From Spiroplasma melliferum (GTDB lineage Bacteria > Bacillota_I > Bacilli_A > Mycoplasmatales > Mycoplasmataceae): 64,000 bases of DNA. Below the pieces are notes generated by a model. The model was given only the letters and a program-made list of their open reading frames with translations. It had not been told where the DNA came from and did not search any database. This document shows, in pieces, positions 52,776-64,000 of the stretch (positions within the stretch are counted from its first letter, which is position 1; every line of letters starts with the position of its first letter). The translations under genes and the position numbers were made by a program. The stretch spans positions 248,001 through 312,000 of the forward strand of contig CP029202.1 of assembly GCA_005222125.1 (NCBI GenBank), written 5' to 3'.

Positions 52776-54632
52776 ATGGCAAAAATTATTTTTGAAGCTG
52801 ATGATAATCGTAAAGGAATTGTTGATAAAATTTTTGTTACAAATAAACAAGTTGTCCAAAAGGGCGATAAGATTGCTAACATTATTACACAAAATAAGGT
52901 TTATGAAATCAAAGCACCAATTACTGGTGAGGTGTTAAATCTTATTGTTTATGAAAATAAAGTTATTAATAGTGGTGATGTTTTATTAGATTTATTGCCA
53001 TTTGAGCCAACCCTTAATGAACAGCATAATCATTTTGAGCAACCCTATAATACTGTTTCCTTTAATGGTTCTGGAAAATATAATATGCAAAATCGACCAC
53101 CAATTGATGTTAAAAAGTCAGAAACAGAAATTTTTCGAGAAGAGTTAATTGAAACATTATTGGCACGTGAAGTAGCTGGTGAAAATCTTCAAGATGATTT
53201 TGATGATTCAATTGAAATTGATTTACCAGAAGAAAATATAGAACAAGATTCAACGCCATTTTTTAGCCAGGATAATAATTCAAAGACATTTCCTTTTAAA
53301 GATAAAGTTGAAAATGTTCTTGAAAATATTCCTAGTGAAGAGAATATTGAAACATTACAAAAAGATTTGGGTGATTTAAAAGAAGATTTGGCAATTGTTA
53401 AAGATGATTTAGCAACAATGACAATTGAAGAAGAAATTATTGAAGATCTTGAAAATTTAGAACGGGATTTAGCATTTACAGCAGAAATGGCCGAGAAAAA
53501 ACAAGTTGATGATAAAATATCAGAGCCATTAATTAATCATCACCCCTTTGATGTAAAAAAAGAATGCAAGCCAGAAAGTAATACAAAAGAAGAATTAAAA
53601 AGTAATTTTGCTTCAATTCAAAATAATGTTGATGATTCAAAAATGCAACCTATTATAAATTTAGAAAAAGATAAATTAGTAGATGATGAGTCGAAGGGAC
53701 ATCATGGAGAACAGTCAAAGTCGCATTCAACGGTGCATTCGTCTGCTTCGTCGCATTTAGAGAAGCATCAACCAGTGGATGATAAGTCAAAGGGACATCA
53801 TGGAGAACAGTCAAAGTCGCATTCAACGGTGCATTCGTCTGCTCCAACTTATCTTAAAAAACATAAGACAGAAGATGTAACATCAAGAGAACATGCTGCT
53901 TTTTCAGGCCATAAAATCAAAGAAAACACGCAGAGTTTGCAAGTTGACAAAGTTAAATTAAATCAAGAAGCAATTATTCGTGCAAAAGAAATTATGGAAA
54001 GTAAAAAAAATATTGCTCATGGTTTCATTGATGTTGAAGTTGATGTTAGCGAATTAGTTAGTTTATTATCAATTATGCGTGAAGCATATTCACAAAATGA
54101 TATTGAATTAACATTATTACCTTTTTATGTTAAAGCAGTCTATGATGGATTAAAAAAATTCCCTATTTTAAATGCATCTTTTATTAGTCAGGAAAAAGCA
54201 ATTTTATTAAAATGATTTTATAATATTGCTTTTAGTGTTGATAGTGATACTGCAGTGAAAATGCCAGTTTTATATAATTTAAAAAATGTTTCAATTAAAG
54301 AAATTGCTTCAAAGGTAACAAAATTAATAGGAAAAAGTATTAATAATGAATTAAAAGAAAAAGACTATCAAGATGCTTCATTTTCAATTGTAAATTATGG
54401 TGAATATGGAATAACACGGGGAACATTTACAATTCCAGATGATAATGTTGCTGGAATTGCAATGGGTATTATTTTTAAAAAACCTGTTGTTGTTGAAAAA
54501 AATGATATTGCAATTCGTGATATTATGGTAATTACATTAGGGTATAATGAAGCTGTAATTGATATTACCGAAGCAAGTAAATTTGTTCATTATGTTGCAT
54601 ATTTATTATCAAATCCAGGACTTTTATTATAA
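52776..54632 (+). CDS. E2-like acyltransferase homologue with lipoyl-type domain and degenerate active site
   Basis: 618 residues in three parts. Residues 1-78 are a lipoyl/biotinyl-type domain; Lys41 in ITQNKVYEIKAP sits at the modification position. Residues about 80-395 are a highly charged linker with a probable coiled coil (about 190-245) and two His/Ser-rich repeats. Residues about 396-618 resemble the E2 catalytic domain (LLPFYVKAVYDGLKKFPIL; SIVNYGEYGITRGTFTIPDD), but the catalytic motif DHRLIDG of the true E2 is replaced by GYNEAVIDI, without the essential His. Compared with pdhC at 60356 it has no clear E1/E3-binding domain. Intact frame; the start is preceded by GGGGG. A scaffold or regulator of lipoylated enzymes is conceivable. 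Confidence 0.8.
53682..53848 (+). repeat. two tandem 96-base repeats inside the E2-like gene
   Basis: The repeat starts at 53682 and again at 53778. About 70 bases of each unit are nearly identical, then the copies diverge. They encode ESKGHHGEQSKSHSTVHSSA and KSKGHHGEQSKSHSTVHSSA. Codons here (many TCG, GTG, ACG) are richer in G and C than the neighbouring sequence. Confidence 0.9.
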
Positions 54633-54676
54633 GATAAAAAGTCATTACTCACTTTTTTATTTTTAGGAGGGGAAAA

Positions 54677-55618
54677 ATGAATATTAAAGATTTAACAAAA
54701 GAAGTTAATAATGTAGAATTAATTGTGATTGCTGATAAGGTAACCCAAGGGACAGCTTCCAATGGAAGCACTTATTTATCAATAACCTTGAAAGACCGTA
54801 CTGGAACAATTGAAGCAAGGTTATGAGATGCTCGTCCAGCTGATATTGAGACTTGAATTAAAGGTAATTGTTACAAAGTAAATATTAATATTATTGAATA
54901 TCGTAAAGTTTTACAAGCAAAAATTAATAGTTATGATATTATTGATAATGCCAATATTAATTTAGATGATTTTATTGAAGTTGCGCCACTTCCAGCAGAT
55001 GCAATGTATGATGAAATTATTACAACAGTGAAAAAAATGAAAACAACTGAATATCGTGAAATTATGACTTTAATTTTAGCAAAATATGGTGAGCAATTTA
55101 AAATTTGACCAGCTGCCATTCGTAATCATCACGAAATTAAATCAGGTTTAATTTGACATAGTTTAACTATGCTACAAATGGCAAAAAATGTTGTCAATGT
55201 TTATCATGATCGTTTAATTGATTCGGAATTATTATATTGTGGTGTTATTTTACATGATTTAGGAAAAGTTATTGAAATTACAAGTGGAGCGACAAATGAT
55301 TTTTCATTTGAAGGAAAATTACTTGGGCATATTTCAATTATGGCAAATGAATTAAATCATCTTGCCCAAAGTAATAATTTAAATTCAGAAAAAATTGTTT
55401 TGTTAGAACATATGATTTTAGCTAGTCATGGCCGTTTGGAATATGGTTCACCTGTTGAACCACATTTATTAGAAGCAGAAATTTTGTCATTTTTAGATAA
55501 TTTGGATGCACGAATTTACCGCATTGATAAAGAGTTAGAAAAAACATTGCTTAATGAACAAACACAACGGTTATTATCTGTTGAAGGTCGTTGATTTTTA
55601 AAACATTTTGAAAAATAA
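54677..55618 (+). CDS. yhaM: 3'-5' exoribonuclease YhaM
   Basis: 313 residues: an N-terminal OB-fold (about 1-95, LSITLKDRTGTIEARLWDAR) and an HD-type domain with HHEIKSGLIWHSLTM, VILHDLGKVIE (HD at about 192) and ILASHGRLEYGSPV, the arrangement of B. subtilis YhaM (CBF1 family), which degrades single-stranded RNA. Trp residues are TGA. TTAGGAGGGG precedes the start. Length matches the family (about 314). Confidence 0.93.
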
Positions 55619-55628
55619 AGATTAATTT

Positions 55629-55684
55629 AATTGCAAAAAGTTTAAAATTTTTTTAAAATTTTATAATTTTTGCAATTTTTTTCT
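55629..55684 (+). terminator. long AT-rich terminator hairpin
   Basis: AATTGCAAAAA (55629-55639) pairs with TTTTTGCAATT (55667-55677), followed by a T run. The inner part (TTTAAAATT/ AATTTTAAA-like) can also pair. Confidence 0.75.
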
Positions 55685-55726
55685 GTTTTTCATTTCTTTT
55701 TTCTTTTTTCTTTTTTCTGAAAGGTA

Positions 55727-55732
55727 TATAAT
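55727..55732 (+). promoter_or_regulatory. -10 box of nox
   Basis: Perfect TATAAT after a T/C-rich tract; no clear -35. It implies a leader of about 118 bases before nox. Confidence 0.5.
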
Positions 55733-55779
55733 AACATTACGGTATGATTTAATTTTCAGGAATAAATGCCCTAGCAAAG

Positions 55780-55807
55780 ATAACTACCGGCATATTTAGT
55801 TAGTTAT
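55780..55807 (+). promoter_or_regulatory. hairpin in the nox leader
   Basis: ATAACTA (55780-55786) and TAGTTAT (55801-55807) pair around 14 bases. Part of an unusually long leader for this genome; meaning unknown. Confidence 0.3.
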
Positions 55808-55855
55808 ATCGAAAGAACTATTAATACTGCTAAGAATAGAAAAGGAGAATATAAA

Positions 55856-57214
55856 ATGAAGATTATTGTAGTTGGAACTAACCATGCAGGTACAACTGCT
55901 GTTAGAACCTTAAGACGACTAGATCCAAAAGCAGAAATTGTTACTTATGATAAAAATAACAATATCTCATTTTTAGGATGTGGAATTGCACTATGAGTTT
56001 CAGGAGAGGTAAAAGATCCAAATGGTTTATTTTATGCTTCACCAGAGGTGTTAAAAAATGAAGGTATTAAAGTAAACATGGAACACGAAGTATTATCAAT
56101 TGATAATAAAAATCAAAAAATTCGTGTAAAAGATTTAAAATCAGGAAAAGAATTTGATGATAATTATGATAAATTGATTTTAGCGATTGGTTCTTGACCA
56201 ATTATTCCACCAATTGAAGGAATTAAGCAAGAAGGTGTTCATATTGTTAAATGATATCAACATGGGGAATTAGTAAAAAAAGCAAATGATGACAAAAATA
56301 TTCAAAATGTTGTTGTATGTGGGGCAGGATACATTGGCGTTGAATTAGTTGATGCTTTTCATCAAAAAGGAAAAAATGTTACTTTAGTTGATATTTCAGA
56401 CCGAATTATGCCACGTTATTATGATCAACCTTTTACTGACAAAGTTGAAGGAGCAATGCGTAAAGCGGGTGTTAATTTACGTGGTGGCGAAAAAGTTATT
56501 AAATTTGAGGGAAATAATAACAAAGTAACAAAAGTAGTAACAGATAAAGGTTCATATGATGCTGACTTAGTAATTTGGTCAGTTGGTTTTAAACCTGCAA
56601 CAGAAATTTTAAATGGTGTTGTTTATTTAGATAAAAATACAGCCATTAAAGTTGATCAATACATGCAAACATCAGACCCAAATATTTTTGCAATAGGTGA
56701 TTGCATTGAAGTTTATGATAATGCTAAAAAGCAACCAGCATATATTGCTTTAGCAACAAATGCTGTACGAACAGGAGTTATTGCAGCTGTTAATGCTTTG
56801 AAACCAGCAGGTTTAGCATCACCAGGATTCCAAGGTTCAAATGCAATTAATGTTTTTGGTTGAGCATTAGCATCAACAGGAATGACAGAAACTGTGGCAA
56901 AAGATTTAGGATTTGACTACGAGCAAATTACATTTACAGATAATGATCGTCCAGAATTTATGAATTCTTATCAAGAAGTTTTAATTAAAATTCTTTGAGA
57001 CAAAAAAACAAGAAAAATTATTGGTGCACAAGTAGCTTCAGAAGCTAATCATACCGAAGTTATGTATATGTTTTCATTAGCGATTATGAAGGGAGTTACA
57101 ATTGATGAATTACCATTAATTGATATTTTCTTCTTGCCACATTTTAATAAGCCATATAACTTTATTACTTTACCAGGCTTAGAAGTATTAGGATTAAATT
57201 ACTTTAAAAAGTAA
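55856..57214 (+). CDS. nox: NADH oxidase (water-forming type)
   Basis: FAD enzyme that re-oxidises NADH with oxygen. The 452-residue product has the FAD motif [16 protein letters not shown] at the N-terminus, the redox Cys42 in [10 protein letters not shown], an NADH-binding [17 protein letters not shown] (about 147-163) and [10 protein letters not shown] for FAD. Cys42 as single redox cysteine fits the Nox/Npx family; water rather than peroxide formation is assumed from close relatives. GAAAAGGAGAAT precedes the start. It ends five bases before lplA. Confidence 0.93.
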
Positions 57215-57219
57215 GCAAA

Positions 57220-58206
57220 ATGATTTGTTTTAAAAATTCTTCTACAGATGTTTACTTTAATTTGGCTTTAGACGAGTATCTTTTAAAAAGTGATATTAAA
57301 GACAATATTTTCTTTTTGTGAAAAAATTTTAATACAATTGTTATTGGTCAAAATCAAAATACAATTGAAGAAATTAATTTACAAGCGGTTGAAGCTGATA
57401 AGGTGAATGTTGCACGGCGAATAACAGGTGGTGGGGCTGTTTATCAAGATGATGGTAATTTATGTTTTTCCATTATTGTTAATAAAGATGATAAAATAGC
57501 AAAAAATTATGAAAGTATTTTACAACCTATTATTAATGTTTTGCAAAAACTTGGTTTAAATGCTAAATTTGCTGGTAAAAATGATATTGAAATTGATGGT
57601 AAAAAAATCTCTGGTAATGCACAAATAAAATATAAAAATCGTTTGCTACACCATGGAACATTTTTATTTGATGTTGATTTAAGCAAAATGCAAAAATACT
57701 TAAATGTTAGTCAGGATAAAATTATTTCAAAAGGAATTAAATCAATTCCAGCACGAGTAACTAATATTCGTCCATTATTAGTAAATGATATTACAATTGA
57801 TGAATTTATGCTGTTTATTACTAATGAGTTTTTGGCACAAGGAACGCCAGTGTTAGATTTACCACCAGATATTATTGCTGCAGTTAATAAATTAGCTGAT
57901 GAAAAATATCGAACATGGGAATGAAACTTTGGTAATTCACCTGAATTTAGTTATCAGAATAAAATTCGATATGAAGGAAAAGGTACTGTTGATGTGCGTT
58001 TAAATGTTACTGAAGGAAAGATTACAAAGATTAAATTTTTTGGTGATTTTTTAGGTTCTGGTGGAACAGAACCACTTGAAACTCTTTTAACAGGTTGTGA
58101 ATATAATCTGGATAAAATTAAAACAAAATTATTAGAAGTGAATATTAAAGATATTTTTGGTGAAAAATTTGAAACACAAGAAGTTTTAGATGTTATTTTT
58201 ACTTAA
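57220..58206 (+). CDS. lplA: lipoate-protein ligase A
   Basis: Activates free lipoate with ATP and attaches it to lipoyl domains. The 328-residue product has NLALDEYLL, VARRITGGGAVYQDDGNLCF (the RRXTGGGAV(F/Y)HD lipoate motif), the Lys in KKISGNAQIK, and the C-terminal accessory domain (from about 245). TGA Trp in FLWKNFN and EWNFGNS. It starts five bases after nox and precedes pdhA by 37 bases, so its substrate is most likely PdhC and perhaps the E2-like protein. Confidence 0.95.
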
Positions 58207-58243
58207 AAATATTTAAAAAACAGGAAAGGCAGGAATCAAAAAA

Positions 58244-59347
58244 ATGTATTTTGACAAATTTGATTCGTTAAAAAATGAAATGCTTCAAATTATGGATGCA
58301 ACTGGAAAGATTGTTAAACCAGATTTGATGCCAAAAATTAGCGATGATGAGGTTTTAACAGCATATAAATTAATGTGCTTATCACGTCGCCAAGATGATT
58401 TTCAAAATAAAATTCAACGACAAGGAAGAATGCTATCATTTCTTTCATCAACTGGACAAGAAGCAACTGAAGTAGCATATGGAATGCAAATTATTAAAGG
58501 AAAAGACTGATTTTCATCAGCATATCGAAATAATGCTGCTTGATTAGCAACAGGTGTTCCAATGCGTAATATTATGTTATATTGATGTGGAAATGAAATG
58601 GGAAGTTACATGCCAGAAGGAATTAATACTTTACCTATTAATATTCCAATTGCAACACAATATTCGCATGCAACTGGATTAGCATTTTCTGAAAAATATA
58701 ATAAACGCGATGGTGTTGTTATTACAACAACCGGTGATGGGGGTTCTTCAGAAGGAGAATTTTATGAAGCAATGAATTTTGCTAAGTTACATGAAGTTCC
58801 AGCAATTTTTATTGTGGAAAATAATCAGTATGCAATTTCAACTCCTCGTCGTAAAGCAACAAAAGCAATAAACTTTGCAGTAAAAGGGATTGCGGTTGGA
58901 ATGCGTAATATTTTAGTTGATGGGAATGATTTTTTTGCAGTTTATGCTGCTGTGCAAGAAGCTATTAAATTTGCTCGTAAAGGTGAAGGACCATCATTAA
59001 TTGAATGTAGTACTTATCGAATTGGAGCACATTCCTCAGCTGATGATCCTAAGGTTTATCGTGATGAAAAATTACATCAAGAAGCATTAAAAAAAGACCC
59101 ATTAATTCGTTTAAAAGCTTATTTAATTAAGCAAAAAAAATGATCAGAAAAAGAACAAGAAAAATTAGATGCGGAACAAGATAAATTTATTAAAGATGAA
59201 TTTGCATGAGTAGAAGCAAACAATACTGTTTCAATTCGTGATATTTTTGCTTACAATTATGCTGAAATGCCAAAATTCTTAGAAGAACAATATCAAGAAG
59301 CCGAAGCATTTTTTGCAAAATATCCAAGTAAAGGAGGACACCACTAA
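58244..59347 (+). CDS. pdhA: pyruvate dehydrogenase E1 component, alpha subunit
   Basis: With PdhB decarboxylates pyruvate using thiamine diphosphate. The 367-residue product has SFLSSTGQEATEVAYGMQI, YMPEGINTLPINIPIATQYS and the TPP motif TTGDGGSSEGEF ... ENNQYAIS, with the phosphorylatable-loop region RIGAHSSADDP. Six TGA Trp codons. AGGAAAGGCAGGA precedes the start. The stop overlaps the pdhB start by one base. Confidence 0.96.
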
Positions 59348-60336
59348 TGCCAGTTGTAAATAATATCCAAGCATTAACACATGCTTTAGATTTAGCGATG
59401 GAAAAACATCAAAATATTGTGATTTATGGTGAGGATGTTGGTTTTGAAGGAGGAGTCTTTCGTGCTACCATTGGTCTACAAGCAAAATATGGTGAAGAGC
59501 GTTGTTTTGATGCACCAATTGCAGAAGCAACATTAGTTGGAACGGCGGTGGGAATGGCTATTAATGGAATGAAACCAATTGTTGAAATGCAATTTGAAGG
59601 ATTTTCATATCCAGCGTTTCAACAACTTTTTACCCATGTTGCACGATTACGTAATCGCTCACGCGGTCGTTTTACTTGTCCATTAATTGTTCGTATGCCA
59701 ATGGGTGGAGGAATTCGTGCGTTAGAACATCATTCTGAAGCAGTTGAAGCAATGTTTGCGCATAATCCAGGTCTAAAAGTAGTTATTCCGTCAACGCCAT
59801 ATGATACCAAAGGATTATTATTAGCAGCTGTTGAATCATCTGATCCAGTCATCTTTTTAGAACCAACGAAGATATATCGTGCTTTTAAACAAGAAATTCC
59901 TGATGAATATTATACTTTACCAATTGGTGAAGGTTATAAAATTCAAGAAGGAGATGATTTAACAATTGTTACTTATGGAGCACAAGTTAGTGAATGTGAA
60001 AAAGCTTTAGCACAATTAAAAGAAGAAGGATTCCCTATTAATGTTGATTTAATTGATTTAAGAACAATTCAACCATGAGATCGTGAAATTGTTATTGAAT
60101 CTGTTAAAAAAACAGGACGAATTCTAGTTGTTCATGAAGCTGTTCGTTCATTTTCAGTTGCATCAGAAGTTATTACAACTGTTAATGAAAAATGTTTTGA
60201 ATATTTAAAAGCCCCAGCAGGACGGGTAACTGGTTATGATATTATTATTCCATTTGATCGTGGTGAGCATTATCATCAACCATCAGTTCAAAAAATTGTA
60301 GTTAAAATTAAAGAATTAGTTAACTACCAATTTTAG
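59347..60336 (+). CDS. pdhB: pyruvate dehydrogenase E1 component, beta subunit
   Basis: 329 residues. VIYGEDVGFEGGVFRATIGL, FDAPIAEATLVGTAVGMAI, MQFEGFSYPAFQQL and HHSEAVEAMFAHNPGLKVVI are typical of branched alpha-keto/PDH E1 beta subunits. AAAGGAGGA at the end of pdhA serves this gene. TGA Trp in TIQPWDREI. Confidence 0.96.
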
Positions 60337-60355
60337 ATAGGAGTTGAAAGTAAAA

Positions 60356-63036
<2,681 letters not shown>

Positions 63037-63038
<2 letters not shown>

Positions 63039-63062
63039 AGTTACAGAAGTAACTTTTTTTAT
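63037..63062 (+). terminator. intrinsic terminator of the pdh operon
   Basis: AAAGTTAC, loop AGAA, GTAACTTTTTTT; starts at the pdhD stop. Confidence 0.92.
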
Positions 63063-63127
63063 TTAAAAATAATAACTAAAAAGATTAATTTTGTTTGAAA
63101 AGTCTGCTTTTCATTTAATATTAATTT

Positions 63128-63136
63128 TGTTATAAT
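63128..63136 (+). promoter_or_regulatory. extended -10 promoter of the last gene
   Basis: TG-T-TATAAT, 45 bases before the last gene. A seven-pair hairpin TGAAAAG-TCTG-CTTTTCA (63096-63113) lies where a regulator could bind. Confidence 0.5.
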
Positions 63137-63180
63137 AAACCCATTAAATCGGTCTATAAAGTTTACTAAAGGAGATTTCA

Positions 63181-64000
63181 ATGGCAAGAAAACCAGGCAG
63201 TTGACATAAACTTAATAATTTAACAAAAAATGTTACTGTAGCATCACGTAAAAAGGGATGACTTGCTGCAATTTGTGCTGTATTATACCTTAGCGCTTTA
63301 ATTCCCTCTGCTTATTTTGCCGTGGCATTTTTAGCAGATATTTTAAATTATGGTGGTATTGAAACCGATGGACCCTTGCCCGATGTTAATGATGGAGATT
63401 ATTTTGAAGTTAACTTTGCAAAAACAGAATTGCGAGATAATACAACAACAACTCCAGTCTTTGAAACTTATGAAATTCCTCCTGACCCTAATACTGGGCA
63501 AGTTGCACAAACTCGTGTTCGTGCAAGATCATTACGATTAGAATATGCTTATAATTTAATTTTTGAAAAAGCACCTAGTTTATATATTGCAAATAATATC
63601 TTTTTTAAACATAAATATAATCAGCCTAATCAAATTCAAATTTTAGATATTTTTACTGATTCACGAGGCACACAGCGGTTAAGTCTTGCTGATGTGCAGC
63701 AAAATCAATTTAATTTAATGAAAAATTTATTATTTTTAAAAATCAAATACCAAGGAGTACTACAAAAAAATTTAATTTGAATGCCAACATTATTTGCTGG
63801 TAATGAAGGATTTTTATCAAACTTTTTAAGTTTTAAATTAGGAGAAACAAGAAACAAAGATGATTTAAAACCAATAGTTTGAGAAAAACAAACAAATATT
63901 CTAGGTGAACAAGCTAATAATATTATGATTAATGGTACTAATGATAGTTTAGCGTTAGCAGATAGAGTTTATGCTGCTTATAAAGAACGTTTTGCTGCTT
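63181..64000 (+). CDS. membrane-anchored protein of unknown function, 3' end outside the window
   Basis: At least 273 residues are encoded and no stop is reached by the window edge. AAAGGAGAT precedes the start. A basic N-terminus (MARKPGSWHKLNNLTKN) leads to one membrane helix (about 27-52, CAVLYLSALIPSAYFAVAF) and an acidic region (DGPLPDVNDGDYFE), then a long soluble-looking part. TGA Trp codons occur four times. The topology suggests a domain outside the membrane. No domain is recognised from this part. Confidence 0.8.

Noticed and set aside
53653-53847. Repeated minus-strand frame in the His-rich repeat and possible CRISPR-like repeat
   Set aside because: Only two units, in frame with the E2-like gene, with no spacers. 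It is a protein-coding tandem duplication.

Overview
The window is chromosomal DNA of a mollicute, most likely a Spiroplasma. It is strongly AT-rich and reads correctly only with genetic code 4, where TGA is tryptophan: dnaB, rplD, rplB, secY, guaA, smc, asnS and the pdh genes are all interrupted by TGA at positions where their families carry Trp, and rpsN, rpsH and secY end in a TGA (Trp) followed directly by the real stop TAG. The genus call rests on gene content (Pst phosphate system, NADH oxidase, complete pyruvate dehydrogenase complex, Spiroplasma-style lipoprotein signal peptide). It is an inference. No species is claimed. All genes below are given as full code-4 reading frames.

Layout. 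1-4,153: rplI-dnaB, a lipoprotein, rlmH and a divergent basic hypothetical protein. 4,270-19,157: one S10-spc-alpha superoperon, rpsJ to rplQ, with secY, adk and infA inside, no rpmD (L30), and closed by an intrinsic terminator; map follows as a separate unit. 20,025-22,545: a small orphan gene, a convergent hypothetical gene, a family 2 glycosyltransferase and an RDD membrane protein. 22,584-30,094: pcrA/uvrD helicase, ptsH, tsaD, two tandem RpiR regulators, deoD, asnS. 30,222-32,585: an accessory stretch with an XRE-type regulator, two paralogous four-CXXC proteins and a frameshifted membrane protein gene. 32,701-38,240: rpsP-khpA-rimM-trmD-rplS, then a GTPase paralogue without nucleotide-binding motifs, rbgA, rnhB and a dprA-like gene. 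38,410-42,414: purine metabolism behind a guanine-type riboswitch (hpt-guaA) and a uracil permease behind what looks like a leader-peptide attenuator. 42,569-50,533: smc and pstS-pstCA-pstB-phoU. 51,058-55,618: phosphosugar mutase, an unusual E2-like protein with a degenerate catalytic centre, and YhaM. 55,856-63,038: nox, lplA and pdhA-pdhB-pdhC-pdhD. 63,181-end: a truncated membrane-anchored protein.

How it fits together. Most of the window is core translation machinery. The metabolic part describes a fermentative cell that salvages bases (DeoD, Hpt, uracil permease, GuaA), takes up phosphate by Pst, converts pyruvate to acetyl-CoA with a PDH complex lipoylated from scavenged lipoate (LplA), and re-oxidises NADH with Nox. 

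No tRNA, rRNA, insertion sequence, prophage or CRISPR array was seen. The most unusual items are the E2-like protein at 52,776, the pseudo-GTPase at 35,014, the paired cysteine-rich proteins at 30,702-31,660, the putative attenuator at 40,731-40,935 and the very long lysine/alanine-rich tail on ribosomal protein L29.
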